Below are positions 9,767-19,600 of a stretch of 64,000 nt of DNA, piece after piece. The stretch lies in the NCBI GenBank assembly GCA_001599935.1, contig BCIJ01000023.1, positions 219,834-283,833 on the forward strand, written 5' to 3'. The DNA comes from Holtermannia corniformis. Its lineage: Eukaryota > Basidiomycota > Tremellomycetes > Holtermanniales. The position numbers and the translations under genes were made by a program. How positions within the stretch are numbered: the stretch's first letter is position 1; every line of letters begins with the position of its first letter. A model generated the notes under the pieces. The model was not told the DNA's origin and ran no database searches. It saw only the letters and a program-made list of their open reading frames with translations.

Positions 9767-12700
9767 ATGCTTAAGCTTATCCCACCTCCTCGCCCTAATA
9801 CGTCTTCCCGCATGGCCTACGCCATCACTGGCGACGCACCGCTTGCCGTGACCAACTCACTGCACGCGGCGGCGCCGCGATGGGCCAAGCTGCTCCGGGA
9901 TTACCCTGCTCCGGACTTCCCGGTCCTTCTGAACCGCTTGCTGCGGTGTGGTGCTACCCTCGGCACGCCGGAAGACATTCCTTCCATCTCGGTGGCTCCG
10001 TACGCGCTTGCGCAAGACGAAGCGACCTTCCTGCGCGGCGAGATCCAGCGCCGCTTGGATATCGGCGAGGTCTCGATCCCACCCTCTGCACCGCATGCGG
10101 TCACTCCCTTGGCAGTCGTGCCCAAGCCTGGCGGAAAGAAGTACCGCGCGATCCACGACATGCGGGACGTCAACGCCTACGTGCATCGGGACCAGGGGTA
10201 CCTCAAGTACGACACGGTTGACACGCTCTTGGACTCGCTGGCAACGCTCCCGAAGGGCGTGCTACTTTGGAAAGCGGACCTGGAAAACGCCTTCCGCAAT
10301 GTCCGACTGGCCAACTCAGCAGTCTCGTTGGCTGGATTCCAGCTCGGCGAGACCGTCTACGTGGACAACTGCCTCCCCATGGGTTCTCGGGTGGCACCTT
10401 TCGTCTTCAACCTCATCGCAGAAGCTCTGCATTGGATCCTGGAGGCTGCTGGCGTCCGGTGGCTCTCGCACTATCTCGATGACTTCTATGGGGTTGAGAC
10501 GTCTGCCACCCGGGCTTCTGAGGCCATGGGCTTGTTTGAATCGACCTGTGCGCACCTGGGTCTCCCGATCAATCGTGCCAAATTGCTGGGTCCGGCGACA
10601 AGGCTCGAGATCCTTGGCATCGAGGTGGACACCGTCGAGCAGCGGGCGCAACTGTCGGTCGACCGCCGGCGCTCGATTCTGATGACGATCGCGGCGGTGC
10701 TCGACCGCGGCAACGCCACCAAGCTCGAGTTGCAACGGATCGCTGGCCTCCTGGTGTTCGCGGGTCGAGTCACACCGCTGGGACGGGTCTTCTTGCAGCG
10801 CGTGTGGTCCCATATCAAAACGGCGTCCACCCGGCGCCGACGGGTCTCGCCAGCTGCCAGGGCTGACTTGCAATGGTGGGCGGCGCTCCTACCTACCTGG
10901 AACGGGATCTCGTACGCCCCAACCGATCCGGGTCCTGAGATCCACCTTTGGACCGACGCGAGTGGCGAACTTGGCGGCGGCGGCCACTTGGGACCAGCGG
11001 AGACGGCTTGCCAAGCCTTCGCGTATAGTTTCCCACGGCGGCATCGAGCCAAGCACATCACTTTCAAGGAACTGCACGCGGTGATACACGCAGTGGAGCT
11101 CTTCGCAGACAGATCCTGGCACGGCGCCAGGGTTTTCATCCACACGGACAACACCGGTGTCGCGGCGGCCGTGGCCAAGGGCTCTACACGTATGGCTTCC
11201 GCCCAGGCGCTGATTCGGCGTCTTTGGCTCTTCGCGGCTCAGGGCAGTTTCTCTTTGCACACCGTTTGGCTCCCGTCCAAAGAGAACGGCCTTGCTGACG
11301 CCCTGTCCCGCTACCAGTGGTCCATCGCTTCTCATATCAACCCTCGGGCCACCCGCGACGCCCTACGGCGCCGCCGCGCGCGGTCCCACATTGGCGCCGC
11401 CTCCCCTTCCTTCCCGCCAACGCTGTCGGTCCCCTCTCCCTCTCGCGCCAACGCCTCCCGCGCCCTCCCGACCATTTCGCCAACTCCGTCGGTCTCGACG
11501 ATCGTACGGCCTACTTTCTCTGGGCTGGCCTCGCCCCTAGTACCCGGGTCGAGTATTCCAAGGCTTTCAACCGTTTCTCGAAGTGGGCCGCCCAGGCTGG
11601 CGTCGGGAGCCTCCCCGTCGCTCCCGCGGTCCTCTGCAGCTTCGCGGCCGCCCTGGCCGCAGATGGGCTTCGTCCCGGCTCGATCCGCAACTATCTCGCC
11701 GGCCTACGATCCTTTCACACGGACGCCGGCATCGACGACCGATCTTTCGAATCGCGCCAACTTGCTCGAGTCTTGCGGGGCATCCGGCGCGACACCGGCC
11801 ATGTGCAGCGCCGGGCCAGACTGCCCGTCACCCTCCCCATCCTCCGCAGCATGCTCCTGGGCCTCCGCTCGATCACCGGCATCACCCAAAACGAGCGCAC
11901 GATGCTGGCCGCGTTGTTTGCCACGGCCTACATCGGCGGGTTCCGCTCGGGCGAACTCACCTTCGATGTCTTCGACCCGGCAACCCATATGTCGCGGCGC
12001 GATGTCACCCTCCACGCCTCGTACGCCGTCCTACGCCTCCCGTCCTCCAAGACAGACCCTTTCCGCCAAGGAGTCGACATCGTCATGCCCGCCGCGCCTG
12101 CCGGCGCCCTTGTCGACCCGCTCGGCATCCTCCGCCGCTTCCTGGCTGCGACATCGGCTCAGCCGCCGACTGCTCCACTCTTCGCGCGCGACGGACACCC
12201 TGGGAAACTGCCCAGACCTTGGATGGTCCGCTGCATGCGCCGCGCGCTCGAGCGGGGAGGAATCCCTTCCACCAACTACTCGGGCCACTCGTTCCGTCGC
12301 GGATTGGCGACCTGGGCAAAGCTCGCGGCCCAGCTGGGCGATGACGACATCAAACTCCTTGGCCGATGGTCGTCCTCGGCAGTCAAGCTCTACCAGGCGA
12401 CGACCCACGCCGAGCTTGCCCGGCTGGCAGGAACCGCGCTCTTGCACAACGCCAGCGCCCCGGCCTCGATTGTCCCGCCGGCTCAGGTCTGGTACGGCGA
12501 CGAGTAACGGCGAGGCAGATAAATGCCACTCTAGTTCGGAGAGTGGCTGGGACGATTCCCGTCTACGAATTCTAGCGCCGGAAGGCAAGGGCAGGGCGCC
12601 ACTGGTCAATCGACTAGCTAGCGTGCCTGCCCTTCAGCTCGGGTACGTCCCTCGCCCGCTGCCGATCACTTCCGCTTACATGGCTCCTCGTCGCAACCGT

Positions 12701-12940
12701 CCCGCTGCTCCTGGCTATGCCTCTGGCCTGTTGGAGCCACGTCCTGCGTCATGCATCACGTGTCCGCCGGCGTGGGTGGGCGGGAACACCCTCCTACACG
12801 ACGCCAGCCGAGCTAATGAGCGCCATGTTCATCCGGTACAACTCGCCGACGGTCGAGACGTCGCAGAGTTGAGAGCTATCAGAAGCTTGGTAGGGAGGGA
12901 ACATGGGCAGGCCATGGCGAACGACTTCGAGCAGACCTAG
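9767..12940 (+). CDS. Reverse transcriptase - RNase H of the DIRS-like element
   Basis: The RT domain shows motif A (KADLENAFRNVRL, near 10275), motif B (LPMGSRVAPFVFN, near 10372) and the catalytic YLDD (HYLDDFYGV, near 10467). RNase H follows, with its acidic residues in LWTDASGELGGGG, TFKELHAV, IHTDNTGVAAAV and LPSKENGLADALSR, ending near 11320. The frame is open back to 9575 without an ATG, so translation might also begin by linkage to ORF1. The frame stays open to 12940, but the last 1.6 kb overlaps the recombinase in another frame and has low-complexity composition. It may not be translated, and the real end could be a frameshift or splice into the recombinase. All catalytic residues needed for both activities are present. 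Confidence 0.85.
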   Translation: MLKLIPPPRPNTSSRMAYAITGDAPLAVTNSLHAAAPRWAKLLRDYPAPDFPVLLNRLLRCGATLGTPEDIPSISVAPYALAQDEATFLRGEIQRRLDIGEVSIPPSAPHAVTPLAVVPKPGGKKYRAIHDMRDVNAYVHRDQGYLKYDTVDTLLDSLATLPKGVLLWKADLENAFRNVRLANSAVSLAGFQLGETVYVDNCLPMGSRVAPFVFNLIAEALHWILEAAGVRWLSHYLDDFYGVETSATRASEAMGLFESTCAHLGLPINRAKLLGPATRLEILGIEVDTVEQRAQLSVDRRRSILMTIAAVLDRGNATKLELQRIAGLLVFAGRVTPLGRVFLQRVWSHIKTASTRRRRVSPAARADLQWWAALLPTWNGISYAPTDPGPEIHLWTDASGELGGGGHLGPAETACQAFAYSFPRRHRAKHITFKELHAVIHAVELFADRSWHGARVFIHTDNTGVAAAVAKGSTRMASAQALIRRLWLFAAQGSFSLHTVWLPSKENGLADALSRYQWSIASHINPRATRDALRRRRARSHIGAASPSFPPTLSVPSPSRANASRALPTISPTPSVSTIVRPTFSGLASPLVPGSSIPRLSTVSRSGPPRLASGASPSLPRSSAASRPPWPQMGFVPARSATISPAYDPFTRTPASTTDLSNRANLLESCGASGATPAMCSAGPDCPSPSPSSAACSWASARSPASPKTSARCWPRCLPRPTSAGSARANSPSMSSTRQPICRGAMSPSTPRTPSYASRPPRQTLSAKESTSSCPPRLPAPLSTRSASSAASWLRHRLSRRLLHSSRATDTLGNCPDLGWSAACAARSSGEESLPPTTRATRSVADWRPGQSSRPSWAMTTSNSLADGRPRQSSSTRRRPTPSLPGWQEPRSCTTPAPRPRLSRRLRSGTATSNGEADKCHSSSESGWDDSRLRILAPEGKGRAPLVNRLASVPALQLGYVPRPLPITSAYMAPRRNRPAAPGYASGLLEPRPASCITCPPAWVGGNTLLHDASRANERHVHPVQLADGRDVAELRAIRSLVGREHGQAMANDFEQT
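11317..12507 (+). CDS. Tyrosine recombinase of the DIRS-like element
   Basis: This phage-integrase-type recombinase would insert the circular DNA intermediate. The N-terminal SAM-like DNA-binding part reads TRVEYSKAFNRFSKWAAQ. The catalytic core has the first Arg in GGFRSGELTFDVFD, the H-x-x-R box in GHSFRRGLATWAKLA, and the nucleophile Tyr in SSAVKLYQATTH, followed by the usual short tail. No ATG lies ahead of the domain (first internal Met near 11850), and the frame overlaps the end of RNase H. It is therefore probably made by frameshift, splicing or reinitiation from the RT frame, as is usual for DIRS/Ngaro elements. No disabling mutation is seen. Confidence 0.85.
   Translation: MVHRFSYQPSGHPRRPTAPPRAVPHWRRLPFLPANAVGPLSLSRQRLPRPPDHFANSVGLDDRTAYFLWAGLAPSTRVEYSKAFNRFSKWAAQAGVGSLPVAPAVLCSFAAALAADGLRPGSIRNYLAGLRSFHTDAGIDDRSFESRQLARVLRGIRRDTGHVQRRARLPVTLPILRSMLLGLRSITGITQNERTMLAALFATAYIGGFRSGELTFDVFDPATHMSRRDVTLHASYAVLRLPSSKTDPFRQGVDIVMPAAPAGALVDPLGILRRFLAATSAQPPTAPLFARDGHPGKLPRPWMVRCMRRALERGGIPSTNYSGHSFRRGLATWAKLAAQLGDDDIKLLGRWSSSAVKLYQATTHAELARLAGTALLHNASAPASIVPPAQVWYGDE
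12508..12817. other. Non-coding 3' end of the DIRS-like element
   Basis: After the recombinase stop there is a 9-bp inverted repeat (AAGGGCAGG at 12587-12595, CCTGCCCTT at 12626-12634). A tail at 12717-12811 resembles 58055-58152 elsewhere in the window (GGCCTGTTGGAGCCACGTC, then CATGCATCACGTG). These are candidates for the 3' terminal repeat region. Confidence 0.55.
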
Positions 12941-15450
12941 ATCGTCGGATTCGAGGCACCCTTCATGCCAAAGCGAATGACTGTCCCACGGGTCCGAATA
13001 GCACTGACTCTGATCATACACTCCCACTTCCAGCGGGCGGCTGAGCATGAGTAGATTGGAGATATGGTGAGGGAGGAGAGCGAACGTCGGGGCAAAGTAA
13101 CCCGACTGGGCCGTTGCGAAATGCTGCGAGGCCGTCCGCTCCCATTGTACAAGGGCAGGATCAAACGCGCAGTGAAAGAGGTAGGCCTGAGTTGTCAGGC
13201 GGCTGCTGTTTGAGAAGCCAGTCATACGACGTACCGAGAATTGATCCGCTTTCGGGATCACATGTCCCGCGATGCATTGGCTGTACAGGTTGCTTGAGTG
13301 GTGCCGCGCGCTCCGCCCAGAAATACGGCAACGCTTGTCCCGATCCTTGACGGACTCTTTCGGCATTGCGTGCTGCAGTGTTTTCAGCAGGCTGACGCAC
13401 CACCCGCGGTTCCAACCCACCCTTTTGAGCTATGACAGGCTCGTTAGTATCCTTGTCACCAGCTGGCTGAATAGTCACTCACAGGGATGTCTGGCCGAAC
13501 AATTTGACCCAGAGCGTCGCCTTCTCGTTTTGCGTAGGTACACAAAAACTTGAAGTCGGCTTCTACTTTGAACACCGAATCGAATTTGCCGTATTGTGAA
13601 TAACGCCACTGCATTGTAGTGGGTTCAAACCCTATAATGCTCAGCTGGGCTACAGCTATCACTGTGGTACTCACCCTTGCCCTCGTCCAGCTCGGTACAG
13701 ACAATGAACACTCCGGGCTCGACGCTGTTTGGCGACTTCCAGTCCAAGACCTCGCCTGAGGGATACCTGACCAAGACCCATGGCTTCGTCTGGTCCGCCT
13801 CGCCAGCGAGAAGCCAGACGCGCTTGGCAAGGTGCAGTGCGTTGACTTGCCAGTGCGGCTTGCCGTGAGCTTGTGGCCGGTAGAATCCTGAATGGCATGA
13901 GCGAAGATCAAGGGAGTACTTTGGATGCGAACCTGCGAACAGTTGGTAGCCACCGTCCGAGGCTCGACTGTAAACTGTGTAATTCCAAAGACGGATCTTG
14001 GTCTCGTCCTGGCTTGGCTCGCGTGAACTCGGATTGGACGTCTTGATCTCGGGCGCCTTGACGATCGCAGCCTCGTGGCGGCGATGCAGCGCGCTCAGCT
14101 GAGCCATGACGGTTGTCACATCATAATCCCCCATTTGTTTCCAAGAGTCGAGGAACACGGGTATGCGAAAGCTTTTGAGGTAGCGATCGAGCGAGGTGTG
14201 CATCAGAGGCCCGAGCTGGCGTCGCGCACGCTCGACTGGTGCAGTGCTCTCGCACATAGCCCACGAGTCCGGTTCGGTCGGATGAGTGAAAAACTGCCAC
14301 AAACCAGCAAAGGAATGCGGGTTGGACACCCAGTCGATTGGGTCGGGGCGAGTTGGATGAGGCGCTGACGCAGGTGCTGGCTGTTGAGTGAGATCCGCGG
14401 CAATTCTAACGGCAATTCAGACCCGTTGTGTCTACCCATATCCGCAGACGATGGACTCACTCGTCCACTTGGGCCTGGCCAAACTCTTGCAGCCGCCCCT
14501 CTACGCAAATCCCCAAGCCAATGCCGACTTTGTTGCCTCCTTGCACGCCAGTATCGATTTCTGGCTCGTTTGGACCCCTTGGACTGGAGCAGGCGGAGGC
14601 ATCGGATTCGTGGACTAGGCGGGGTAGTGTGGCTGCAGCGACAGAGATCGGTGTGACCGCCTCGGAGGCTTCTGTGGGTGAGCGCCATGCCGAGTCGAGG
14701 AGTGACCCTGACGTCGAGCTTCGAGGGGTCAGCTATCAGCGCCAAAGCCACCTGCAAACTGTCCACTGACCTGGTCTGTAGCGATTCACTTGTCACGTCT
14801 TGTAGCTGACAGTCACGAGCAATGTGCTGGACCATGTGCTCATGCGCGACCTCGCCGCCACCCTCCACCTCGACCGTCTCGATCTTTGGCTCGCTGCCTC
14901 TGGCATCTTGGGTCGCATCCTTGATCCATTTGGCGACATTCTCTCGTGCTTGACCCCGCGGGACTCGAGTCTCGAAACCACCGTCGCCAGCGCCGCCTCG
15001 ACCGCGCCGCCCTCCACCCGCCCCACTCGTCTCTGAACTCGAGACACGCTCGCGCGCGCGCTCTCCAGCCGGCGTTGACGTTTTGTACGCATCGCGAAGC
15101 TCGGTATGAAGCTCCCTCTCGGTCGTCTGCGCATCTCCCTCGACTCGTAGCGTCGGCTGCGCTGAGGAGGCAAGCAACGACTCATTCAGCAGAGCGGACA
15201 AGCGTGTTCGGAACAGATTCTTGTCCATGGCGAGGAGGGATGGCACGTCGTTGGGTGTAGCAACTTGTTCGATCTCTGACATTGCAATCTGGACCAAGTC
15301 TGTTGAACTCAGCGTGTGATCTCGGGAAGGACGTGAGCAGCGCATACCTCCTACCCAGCTCTGCACGTCTTGACGTCCCCCGCCGCCTGCCGCGCTGCCC
15401 AGTGAAGGCGTCATGGAGGGGGTTGAGCGTGGTGTAGCAGATGTTCTCAT
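12818..15450 (-). pseudogene. HNH-like copy D, 5' part (interrupted by retroelement)
   Basis: This is the N-terminal two thirds of copy D, with open exons throughout. The start ATG at 15448-15450 (MRTSATPRSTPSMTP) is followed by an intron with GTAGGAGGT donor, a helix-like block (MDKNLFRTRLSALLNESLL), a low-complexity middle, and a block ending VGIGLGICVEGRLQEFGQAQ. The mid domain follows (PIDWVSNPHSFAGLWQFF, KSFRIPVFLDSWKQMGDYD, WNYTVYSRASDGGYQLFAG, RVWLLAGEADQTKPWVLV). The HNH part reads KDRDKRCRISG, IAGHVIPKADQFS, intron, then HHISNLLMLSRPLE. The frame stops abruptly at GELYRMNMAL, where the antisense retroelement begins. The gene was probably functional until the insertion. A truncated protein keeping the HNH region could still be made, terminating inside the element. 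Confidence 0.8.
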
Positions 15451-15767
15451 CTTGCTCCTTGCTGCTTGGGTAGATGGCGTCGTTGCTCTCCTCGCTAGCC
15501 TTGCGCGTCGTGGAGTGAAGGATACTTGGGTTGATGTGGATAGTTAGAAGAAGGAGTTTGCGGTTCCCAGTAGTGTCGTGGTGGTGGTCTGGTAGTGATC
15601 GGATCATTCCTGCAATCTCTGTGCGCGACCCGAGACAGCGGTGGACCTGTCCGAGTGGAGGTTTACGGCATCCCACGCGACGCACGTTTGCCGCTCTCTA
15701 GCAGCGCGCTAGCAAAACCGCCGACGTTGCTAGTAGTTGGTGTCGGCAGCTTTCAAGGAGCAAGATC
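15451..15767. promoter_or_regulatory. Upstream region of copy D, duplicated with copy C
   Basis: This stretch matches 20228-20572 closely, for example CGCGACCCGAGACA followed by GGTGGACCTG and then GAGGTTTACGGCATCCCACG. It therefore copies the divergent promoter between C and the dehydratase gene. Homology continues on the right into the dehydratase fragment. Confidence 0.7.
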
Positions 15768-15956
15768 ATGTCAAGAGCGCCCTCGTACGGCCTCAAGAGT
15801 CACTTGCCATCATATCCTCGCATTTCTCTGGGTCTCTGTCGAGCTCTCCGTCCGGTTCCCGCCCACCTCCCGCTGCTTCGGTCCATGTCGACGACGTCCC
15901 CTGCTCTCGGTGCCGGCTGGAATGTGTTGGGACACGCTGCCGATGCTGCCATGTGA
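15768..15956 (+). pseudogene. Truncated 5' copy of the pterin carbinolamine dehydratase gene
   Basis: The frame encodes 62 residues (SRAPSYGLKSHLPSYPRIS, then MSTTSPALGAGWNVLGHAA) that match the first part of the gene at 20573. It then diverges and stops. The enzymatic domain is absent. It sits at the far end of the region duplicated between copies D and C, so it marks the duplication breakpoint inside the dehydratase gene. Any product would be only the targeting-like leader. Confidence 0.85.
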
Positions 15957-16659
15957 GCTTGGTCGGGAGTGTGCAGATGCGCTAACCACAGTGAGGTGGG
16001 CGATGCGGTCGCTGATGGGCCCTGTTCGCCTAGCCTAGGCTCAAGTCAGTTGGTCATTTTCCATGCCTGCTGGATGAAAGAGTGATCTTACCTGCTTTGC
16101 GAGAGGGCCGAAGCTTGGCCACTCGAGTCATCAATGTCAGATACTCTGTGACGAGCTCAGATCTGTACTATCTCGTCTGACCCTATGAGTCGCCGCGGAT
16201 TGGACGTCAAGCGCCGGTTGGATTTGATGACTTGAAGGCGGTGGAGTTGGTGGCTGAGTCTGGCCGGCCGATTGAGAGACAGTTCAAACAGGTGCGATAT
16301 AATGGCAAGCAGTCGATGTGTAGAACTCGAGAGAGTGCTACGGGCGCCGGATCGGAAGAGGGGGAGAGCTAACCCACCTTCAAGCTTCTAACACAGCCTT
16401 AGCAACGCCAAGTTGCTAGAGCTACACAGCTCGGTTGAACCAAAGTCGTTCAGCGTCGCTCCTCAGAGGACGTCGAGGAGAGGCCCGTCTGGTTTGGTGT
16501 GGATCATGCACGTTTATACCATGCATCAGATGCGCTGACAGTCTGCGAAGAAGCCCAGTGCGAGGCACTTGATGTCAAAGTGATTGGCTCGCACTATGCA
16601 TGACTGACGCTGACAGGAGGAATGCATAGCATGGCCTTGTTCATCACCTCTCCACTCGC
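15957..16659. other. Spacer downstream of copy C
   Basis: No gene is supported here. A short inverted repeat TTAGCAAC-GCCAA-GTTGCTAG lies near 16399. The stretch holds the 3' flank of copy C and the duplication junction. Confidence 0.5.
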
Positions 16660-19600
16660 TCAAAACCAACCCATGTCGATGAAGGGCTCATCCGGTCCGC
16701 CCATCCTCACTGCGCGCGCATTGGGGTTGGCAATCATGTACGAGATGTCAACGCCCGCGTCAACAAGGTCCCGACGGAGAAGCTCTGCCGATAAGATGTC
16801 AGTTCTGTCACGCGATTAGATTGGACCGACTTGTGATATCGCCAAACGGCGTGTCGGTCTGCTCGATGGCATCGAGAACCCAGTTGACGTCGTCGCCGTC
16901 GAGTATGAACCGGAATGGCTTCAAGTCCTTCTTGACGTCCCTGCGCGTGCTCTGGTGCAGCTCGAGCACAGAGTCGTATCCATACTCCGGAGTAGGAACG
17001 AGGCCGAGATCGAGCGCTTGCAGCTGTCGAGTGGCCTCGCGATGATCTTGCCATAAATCTTCATGTGGCAGATCTGACACCTCGCCTGAGACGAGCTTTT
17101 CCTCGGCTAAATCTTGCGCTTGCAACGAGCGCATGATGTCGGCTGGGCCAACCTGATGCCAAAGCAAAGGGGCAGGATCGGTCTCCTCCTTCGCTGACCA
17201 TCCTTTCCCGCTGTCTTGCGGGTCTATCTCGCACAACGTAGCGCTCTCCGACGGCGCCATCGTGGAAATCGAGGTTGCAGCGCCCCAGGACGCACACGAG
17301 TCGACGGCGGTAGCTTCGGACGCCGTGCTGTCTGTGCTAGCCTCGGACATGTCCGAGACCCGCGGCCCGCGAGCACGCTGATGGGCAGGCGCTGTCGACT
17401 CGGTAGTATTCGGCCCTGAGGGCGCCGGGTCTTGACCTTCTGGAGCGGCCGTGTCACAGTCCGACTCTTCCGCGCCCTCGCCGGCCATCAGGTTGTCACC
17501 GACGCCGTCTGCGAACACGAGAGCGTGCGGGAGCCGACGAGACAGGCTGTCTGGATGTTGCGGGTCCAGTAGCCTGCAGCGGCGGTTGAGGACGTGGCTC
17601 ATTCTATAGAGCTCCCCAACCACTGCCACATCTTCCAGCTGCAACTCGGCATTGGCGTGGTCCACGGCGAGGAGGGGAAGCCCATGACGAACGATGTCGA
17701 GGAGTTGGAGATCATCTGGCTCGAGGCAGCCCTCGTGCCATATGCTGCGATCGTCCCATGGGTCCCAGTAGCAGAGGCCCTCGTCGAAGACATCGGTTTC
17801 GAGCGGGTGGTTCATCGTCAGGAGATTGTTGACGTGGTTGCAAAGGAGGGCGAATGTCGGGGCGAAATACCCTTCTTGAGCGGGTGCAAAACGTTGGGAC
17901 GCCGTCTTCTCCCACTGCACCAGCGCTGGGTCGAAGGCGCAATGGTAGAGGAAAGCCTGCGTCGGTCAGCCAGTGAGCTTTCGTGATCTGTCGCGCCAGT
18001 AACGTACCGTGAATGGATCGGCCCTAGGGATCACATGAGCGGCAATGCAATGACAGTGTACATTGGTCGAGTGATGGCGGGCGCTTCGCCCTGACATCCG
18101 ACACTGGCGCTCCCTTTCCTTGACCACGGCGGTAGGCATTGAACCCTGCGATGACTTTAGCCGCCTGTTGCGCCGAATGCTACTTGCACGCACGCGTTTG
18201 ACCTAGGCGAGGTGTCATCAGCATCGTGAGCACATCCAGGTCTAGATATCAGCTCACCGGTTGATCGGGGCGCACTGGCTGCCCTGGTACATCCCCAGGC
18301 CGCTTAGTATACGTGCAGGTAAAGGCGTAGTCGACTTTGGGGTTGAACAACTTGTCCACTTTGCCGTATCTGGGATAGCGCCATTGTAGAACGGTGGGAA
18401 CGTAGCCTGTGGCGTCAACTCGAGCTCTGACGTGTACGACCGAGCTGACCTTTGCCCTCGGGCAACTCTGTGCAGACGATGAATACGCCCGGTTGGACGC
18501 TCGCGGGAGAACGCCAGTCGACCAGCTGACCGTCAGGATACCTCACCAGAGCCCACGGGCGCTGCTGATCCGTTTCACACGCCAACATCCAGACGCGCTT
18601 CGTCAGATGTAGCCCGTCAACTTGCCAGTGTGGTTTGTCTGCGCGCTGTGGCCGTGAGAAGCCTGAAGAAGCATGAGCCAAAGGCGATGGCAGTCAAGCA
18701 TTTGCTCACCTGCAAAGACTTGGTACCCGTCATCTGTAGTCCTCGTATAGACCGTGTAGTTCCACGCCCGGAGTTTGTTTGCGTCCTCGGTCAGCTCACG
18801 AGGACTGGCCTTTGGCGGCTGATACGTCGGCGCAGTTGCTATCGCAGCCAGTTGCCGCTGATGAAGACCTTTGAGCAGAGCCATGACTGTCTCCTCATCG
18901 TAGTCCCCCATCTGCTTCCACGACTCTAGAAACAGCGGCATACGAAAGCTGCGCAGAAAGCCGTCGAGCGTGGCGAACATCCCGGGGCGAAGTTGCCGAC
19001 GAGCTGTTTCGACAGCCCATGTGCTCTGCGTTACACTCCAAGCATCGGGATCCGTCGGGTGCGTGAAGTATGCCCAGTACCCTGTGAATGTGTGCTGAGA
19101 CGAGACCCAATCGACGGGCGCGGGTCGTGCTGGGTGAGGAGGTTGTGGATTGGGCGCAGCCGTCTGTGCAGGTGGTGGCGGCTCATGCAGCTGAGCAATC
19201 ACCCTGCAAACAAGTCAGTCCCACCGACTCACGAGTCCAGAGCGACCGTGGACTCACTTGGCTTGACTATCACGCTCAAAGTGTTGTAACGCATTCTCCA
19301 CAAGTATGCCCAAGCCGACGGCGAGCGGGCGACCTTGAGGACCATCCGAGCTCTCATCCGCAGAATTCTCCAAAACTGGATCAAGAGAAAGTGGCGTCAC
19401 CAATGAAGATGAAGGGGGAGTGACGACTTCTGAGGACCCTGCTGGTGATGACCACGACGGACTTGGGATCGGAGCCGTTGATCCCCTGTTTGAAGAGAGC
19501 GTTAGCATCTTGTCGTGCACTGCCTTGACTCGAACATCACTGACCTGCTTCTACTCTCAAAGTCCTTCCTCGCGCTCCGTGGCCCCACCCGATCTGGGAT

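Larger units (their letters stand above)
8105..12817 (+). mobile_element. DIRS/Ngaro-like tyrosine-recombinase retrotransposon
   Basis: A single insertion of about 4.7 kb lies in antisense orientation within copy D. It has three ORFs: a gag-like protein with a C-terminal zinc knuckle, reverse transcriptase plus RNase H, and an overlapping tyrosine recombinase in another frame. There is no DDE integrase, protease or obvious methyltransferase domain, which fits Ngaro-like rather than classical DIRS1 organisation. Boundaries are placed where the HNH-family homology stops (about 8100) and resumes (about 12818). Short similar strings ACATGCTCTCA and ACATGGCGCTCA (read on the minus strand) flank it; tyrosine-recombinase elements usually make no target duplication, so this may be chance or a preferred site. 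The exact termini and their split repeats were not resolved. Confidence 0.85.

Noticed and set aside
8105..12817. Classical DIRS1 element with methyltransferase
   Set aside because: No methyltransferase-like domain is visible in any frame.
11400..12940. C-terminal extension of the RT-RNase H protein
   Set aside because: The translation is low-complexity Ser/Arg/Pro while the overlapping frame encodes a complete recombinase. It is probably compositional openness, so I did not assign a domain.
13619..13636. GGTTCAAACCC, a tRNA T-arm-like string
   Set aside because: It lies in an exon of copy D (GFEPTTMQWRY). No acceptor, D or anticodon arms are found around it.
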